This document shows positions 13,659-15,095 of a stretch of 15,095 nucleotides of DNA, one piece after another. Every line of letters starts with the position of its first letter. Position 1 is the first letter of the stretch. Both the position numbers and the translations under genes were made by a program. This stretch comes from Candidatus Bathyarchaeota archaeon CG07_land_8_20_14_0_80_47_9 (GTDB lineage Archaea > Thermoproteota > Bathyarchaeia > Bathyarchaeales > Bathycorpusculaceae). A model generated the notes under the pieces. That model ran no database searches. It worked only from the letters and a program-made list of their open reading frames with translations, and was not told the DNA's origin. The stretch spans positions 1 to 15,095 of the forward strand of contig PEWI01000001.1 of the NCBI GenBank assembly GCA_002779555.1. The letters are read 5' to 3'.

Positions 13659-13792
13659 AGGCACTGTCTCTAAATCGTCTCTAAACTGTCATTTTTGTCT
13701 CGAAATCCAAGGATTTACGGCAAGAGACCGATGTTAAACGTGCACAAATAATCACGAACAAATCAACCCGACCGAATTTGGAGACAGAGCCT
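13659..13792 (+). repeat. Long imperfect inverted repeat, candidate RNA stem
   Basis: Positions 13659-13671 (AGGCACTGTCTCT) and 13780-13792 (GGAGACAGAGCCT) pair over 13 positions with one A-A mismatch and one G-T pair. Inside, 13674-13681 can pair with 13724-13732 (one bulged base) and 13703-13708 with 13711-13716. The outer arms are bordered or overlapped by the direct repeat CTACGCTAGA (13650-13659, 13791-13800). It could be a small RNA, or the mark of binding sites in opposite orientation. Confidence 0.45.
13666..13785. repeat. Four copies of the motif GTCTCNAAAYY
   Basis: GTCTCTAAATC (13666-13676), GTCTCTAAACT (13677-13687) and GTCTCGAAATC (13697-13707) on the plus strand, and GTCTCCAAATT on the minus strand (13775-13785). 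The first two are tandem with an 11-nt period; the third follows 20 nt later, so all three fall on about the same face of the helix. A looser inverted copy, GTCTC without AAA, is at 13724-13728. They lie just upstream of the gar1 TATA box. Confidence 0.55.
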
Positions 13793-14087
13793 ACGCTAGA
13801 CCGTTGAGCGGCGACAGACTTACAGAAAATAGTCAGATCATTCTCCTCGGTTGACTGCAGGAGCAGATCATCAGTGAACCTTTGCTAACTGCAAGTGTTT
13901 AGTTCGCGCATCTAGCGGATGCCCAATCGAGTGCCCTCTTACAGGCGACGAGAACATCACTGGTGGCACCAACCTTTTCATGAGCGCGACCACTCAAGCC
14001 GTTTGCATTGTCTGACAGACCAGAGTCGAGTCCGTTGCCAAGGCAAAAAGTGAAGTACAGGCGCTAGCCAATTGTAGTCGAAACCTT

Positions 14088-14095
14088 CATAAATA
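14088..14095 (+). promoter_or_regulatory. TATA box for the l7ae operon
   Basis: CATAAATA lies about 43 nt before the l7ae ATG (14135). It predicts a transcription start near 14117 and a short ~18-nt leader containing GGGTGAGG (14124-14131). That leader looks too short for an autoregulatory kink-turn. Confidence 0.55.
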
Positions 14096-14134
14096 GGGAA
14101 TGTTGATAACACTGTGCTTTAAAGGGTGAGGCTT

Positions 14135-14515
14135 ATGTCCAAACCATTCTACGTGAAGTTTGAGGTTTCGAAGGAACTCGCAGATGCGGCCTATGAAGCC
14201 CTGCAAATCGCTGCAAAGACAGGCGCGGTTAGGAAAGGCACGAACGAAACAACCAAGGCTATTGAAAGAGCAAGCGCGAAACTTGTGGTGATAGCTGAGG
14301 ATGTTGACCCGCCTGAAGTCGTGGCGCATCTGCCGCTTCTATGCGACGAGAGAAAGATCCCGTACATATTCGTCCCAAACAAGGAGAAGATAGGCACCGC
14401 AATAGGCATTGATGTCCCTGCTGCTGCAGCCAGCATTGTCAAGGAAGGAGATGCTGCGGGGTTAGTTAAAGAAATCGCCACGAGACTTGAGCAGCTTAAG
14501 AGAGGATCAGGCTGA
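14135..14515 (+). CDS. rpl7ae: Ribosomal protein L7Ae, kink-turn binding protein
   Basis: L7Ae binds kink-turns in rRNA and in C/D and H/ACA guide RNAs, and in archaea is also part of RNase P. The 126-residue protein begins MSKPFYVKFEVSKELADAAY. It has the RNA-contact segment RKGTNETTKAIERASAKLVV (family GTNE-T motif), AEDVDPPEVVAHLPLLCDE and IPYIFVPNKEKIG. I chose ATG 14135-14137 (GGTG 6 nt upstream) over an in-frame GTG at 14126 that lies inside the Shine-Dalgarno. Its stop shares one base with the S28e ATG (TGATG), so the two are coupled. Gar1, a partner in H/ACA particles, is encoded divergently. Confidence 0.96.
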   Translation: MSKPFYVKFEVSKELADAAYEALQIAAKTGAVRKGTNETTKAIERASAKLVVIAEDVDPPEVVAHLPLLCDERKIPYIFVPNKEKIGTAIGIDVPAAAASIVKEGDAAGLVKEIATRLEQLKRGSG

Positions 14516-14748
14516 TGAGCAAGCAGGAAGGAAAAGGGGCGGTCGGAGAAGGGCCCACGCCTGCAGAAGTAATCCAAGTCATTGCACGCACAGGTGTAAC
14601 TGGCGAAATCGCCCAAGTTAGAGTGCGCATTCTAGAAGGAAAAGATAAAGGCCGAATCATAACGCGAAACGTCAAAGGACCCGTACGGGCTGATGACATT
14701 CTAATGCTAAGGGAAACTGAGAGAGAAGCCAAGAAAATCAGAAGATAA
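14515..14748 (+). CDS. rps28e: Small-subunit ribosomal protein S28e
   Basis: A 77-residue OB-fold protein of the small ribosomal subunit. The family pattern is clear: PAEVIQVIARTGVTGEIAQV, then VRILEGKDKGRIITRNVKGP and VRADDILMLRETEREAKKIR. It has a short N-terminal extension (MSKQEGKGAVGEGPT) before the core, as seen in some archaea. The ATG overlaps the L7Ae stop by one base. It is the middle gene of the conserved archaeal l7ae-s28e-l24e order. Confidence 0.96.
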   Translation: MSKQEGKGAVGEGPTPAEVIQVIARTGVTGEIAQVRVRILEGKDKGRIITRNVKGPVRADDILMLRETEREAKKIRR

Positions 14749-14780
14749 TGTGAAATCAAGCTCACGGAGAGAGAACACTT

Positions 14781-14975
14781 TTGCCTAGGCCTAGAAAATG
14801 CTCGTTCTGCGGCAACGATTTTCCAGCAGGCACAGGTATGATGTATGTTAAGAATGACGGGTCAATTCTGTGGTTTTGCTCAAGCAAGTGTAGAAAGAGC
14901 TCGAAGTTCGGCAGAGACGCACGAAAACTCAAATGGACAGCATACTTCGGAAAGGAAGAAAAAGGAAGAGCCTAA
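14781..14975 (+). CDS. rpl24e: Large-subunit ribosomal protein L24e
   Basis: A 64-residue zinc-ribbon ribosomal protein. Family hallmarks are PRKCSFCGNDFPAGTGMMYV with the first cysteine pair (C7, C10) and SILWFCSSKCRKSSKFGRD with the second pair (C33, C37). The end is KLKWTAYF. The start is TTG at 14781-14783 with GGAGAG (14766-14771) upstream. The gene ends 20 nt before a C9T5 tract, and no nucleoside diphosphate kinase start is seen in the remaining 120 nt, although many archaea have ndk next. Confidence 0.95.
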   Translation: MPRPRKCSFCGNDFPAGTGMMYVKNDGSILWFCSSKCRKSSKFGRDARKLKWTAYFGKEEKGRA

Positions 14976-14995
14976 ACACTCAAAACGAACGCATA

Positions 14996-15012
14996 CCCCC
15001 CCCCTTTTTCTT
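14996..15012 (+). terminator. Terminator of the l7ae-s28e-l24e operon, C9T5 tract
   Basis: Nine C are followed by TTTTTCTT shortly after the L24e stop. The T-rich part fits archaeal termination. The uninterrupted C run is unusual and might also be prone to sequencing or assembly error. Confidence 0.5.
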
Positions 15013-15095
15013 GAGACTAGACATGCATAAAGCTGAGATGAAGGGTATGGTGCATCGAAGCGACAGAAAATGCTGTGCATTCTGGGGACGAAATG

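Larger units (their letters stand above)
13589..14134. other. 546-nt gene-free region between gar1 and l7ae with repeats and possible structured RNA
   Basis: Divergent genes flank this gap. It holds the gar1 promoter (TATA 13637-13644) and the l7ae promoter (TATA 14088-14095). Between them I find no convincing reading frame. What is present: four copies of a GTCTCNAAA motif (13666-13785); a long imperfect inverted repeat (13659-13671 with 13780-13792); and a direct repeat CTACGCTAGA (13650-13659 and 13791-13800). There is also a direct repeat CAGATCAT (13834-13841 and 13864-13871) around a CTCCT/AGGAG hairpin, and small palindromes such as GTCTGACAGAC (14010-14020). I could not match it to tRNA, 5S, SRP or RNase P RNA. 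It is unusually long for this compact stretch. Confidence 0.55.

Noticed and set aside
13833..13874. Possible C/D box guide RNA on the minus strand (TGATGAT near 13868-13874 and CTGA at 13833-13836).
   Set aside because: No convincing internal D'/C' pair and no terminal stem. The spacing is filled by a CTCCT/AGGAG hairpin instead of guide sequence.
13878..14013. Short open frame on the plus strand ending ...TTQAVCIV.
   Set aside because: No start codon with a ribosome site, no recognisable family and unlike neighbouring genes in composition. Probably chance.
13645..14087. Known stable RNAs (RNase P RNA, SRP RNA, 5S rRNA or a tRNA) in the long gap.
   Set aside because: I looked on both strands for the conserved segments of these RNAs, including the T-loop consensus, and found none. 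Only a database covariance search could exclude them fully.
15023..15095. Open frame from ATG 15023 to the window end as the start of a next gene.
   Set aside because: Only 24 codons are visible, there is no good ribosome site, and it does not resemble an NDK or IF2 start. Not assignable.
1..15095. CRISPR array, insertion sequence or defence island.
   Set aside because: No regularly spaced repeats, transposase or nuclease genes. The GTCTC motif array is too short and irregularly spaced to be CRISPR.

Overview
The window is archaeal chromosome. It encodes archaeal/eukaryotic-type information proteins (ribosomal proteins L7Ae, S28e, L24e and L40e, transcription factor TFB, the H/ACA RNP protein Gar1, the chromatin protein Alba and an archaeal-type AspRS). 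It also carries the start of a tetrahydromethanopterin-pathway formyltransferase (ftr). Gene starts are a mix of ATG, GTG and TTG, and promoters have archaeal TATA boxes, some placed so that the transcript would be leaderless. The combination of methanogen-like C1 genes, sucCD and a NusA-like KH protein beside aspS would fit a Bathyarchaeia-like lineage of Thermoproteota. That placement is inference from gene content only.

Layout. (1) 1-4262, minus strand: an operon read purF > purD > ehaR-like HAD protein > ftr (cut by the window edge), driven by a TATA box placed for a leaderless purF mRNA. It joins the first two steps of purine synthesis to two genes of methanogen-type C1/hydrogenase context. 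(2) 4349-5080: a small secreted protein of unknown function and a 300-nt gap with palindromes. (3) 5081-7330, minus: alba > NusA-like KH zinc protein > aspS. (4) 7422-10056, plus: an HTH-RAM (Lrp-like) regulator directly upstream of and probably co-transcribed with sucC-sucD (succinyl-CoA synthetase). (5) 10068-12360: L40e, a DUF116 cysteine-rich protein, a small TPR-like protein, and a divergent pair of coiled-coil proteins whose coiled coils resemble each other. (6) 12345-13644, minus: gar1 > tfb, overlapping by 26 nt and ending at a T8 tract. (7) 13589-14134: a 546-nt gap without a gene, but with repeated motifs and a long imperfect inverted repeat. (8) 14088-15012, plus: the l7ae > rps28e > rpl24e operon, ending at a C9T5 tract; no ndk gene is visible after it.

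Most of the window is housekeeping. The parts most worth a second look are the structured, motif-rich gap between gar1 and l7ae, the two divergent coiled-coil proteins that look like a duplicated pair, the purine/C1 operon, and the hybrid specificity residues in AspRS. I see no CRISPR array, insertion sequence, tRNA or rRNA gene.
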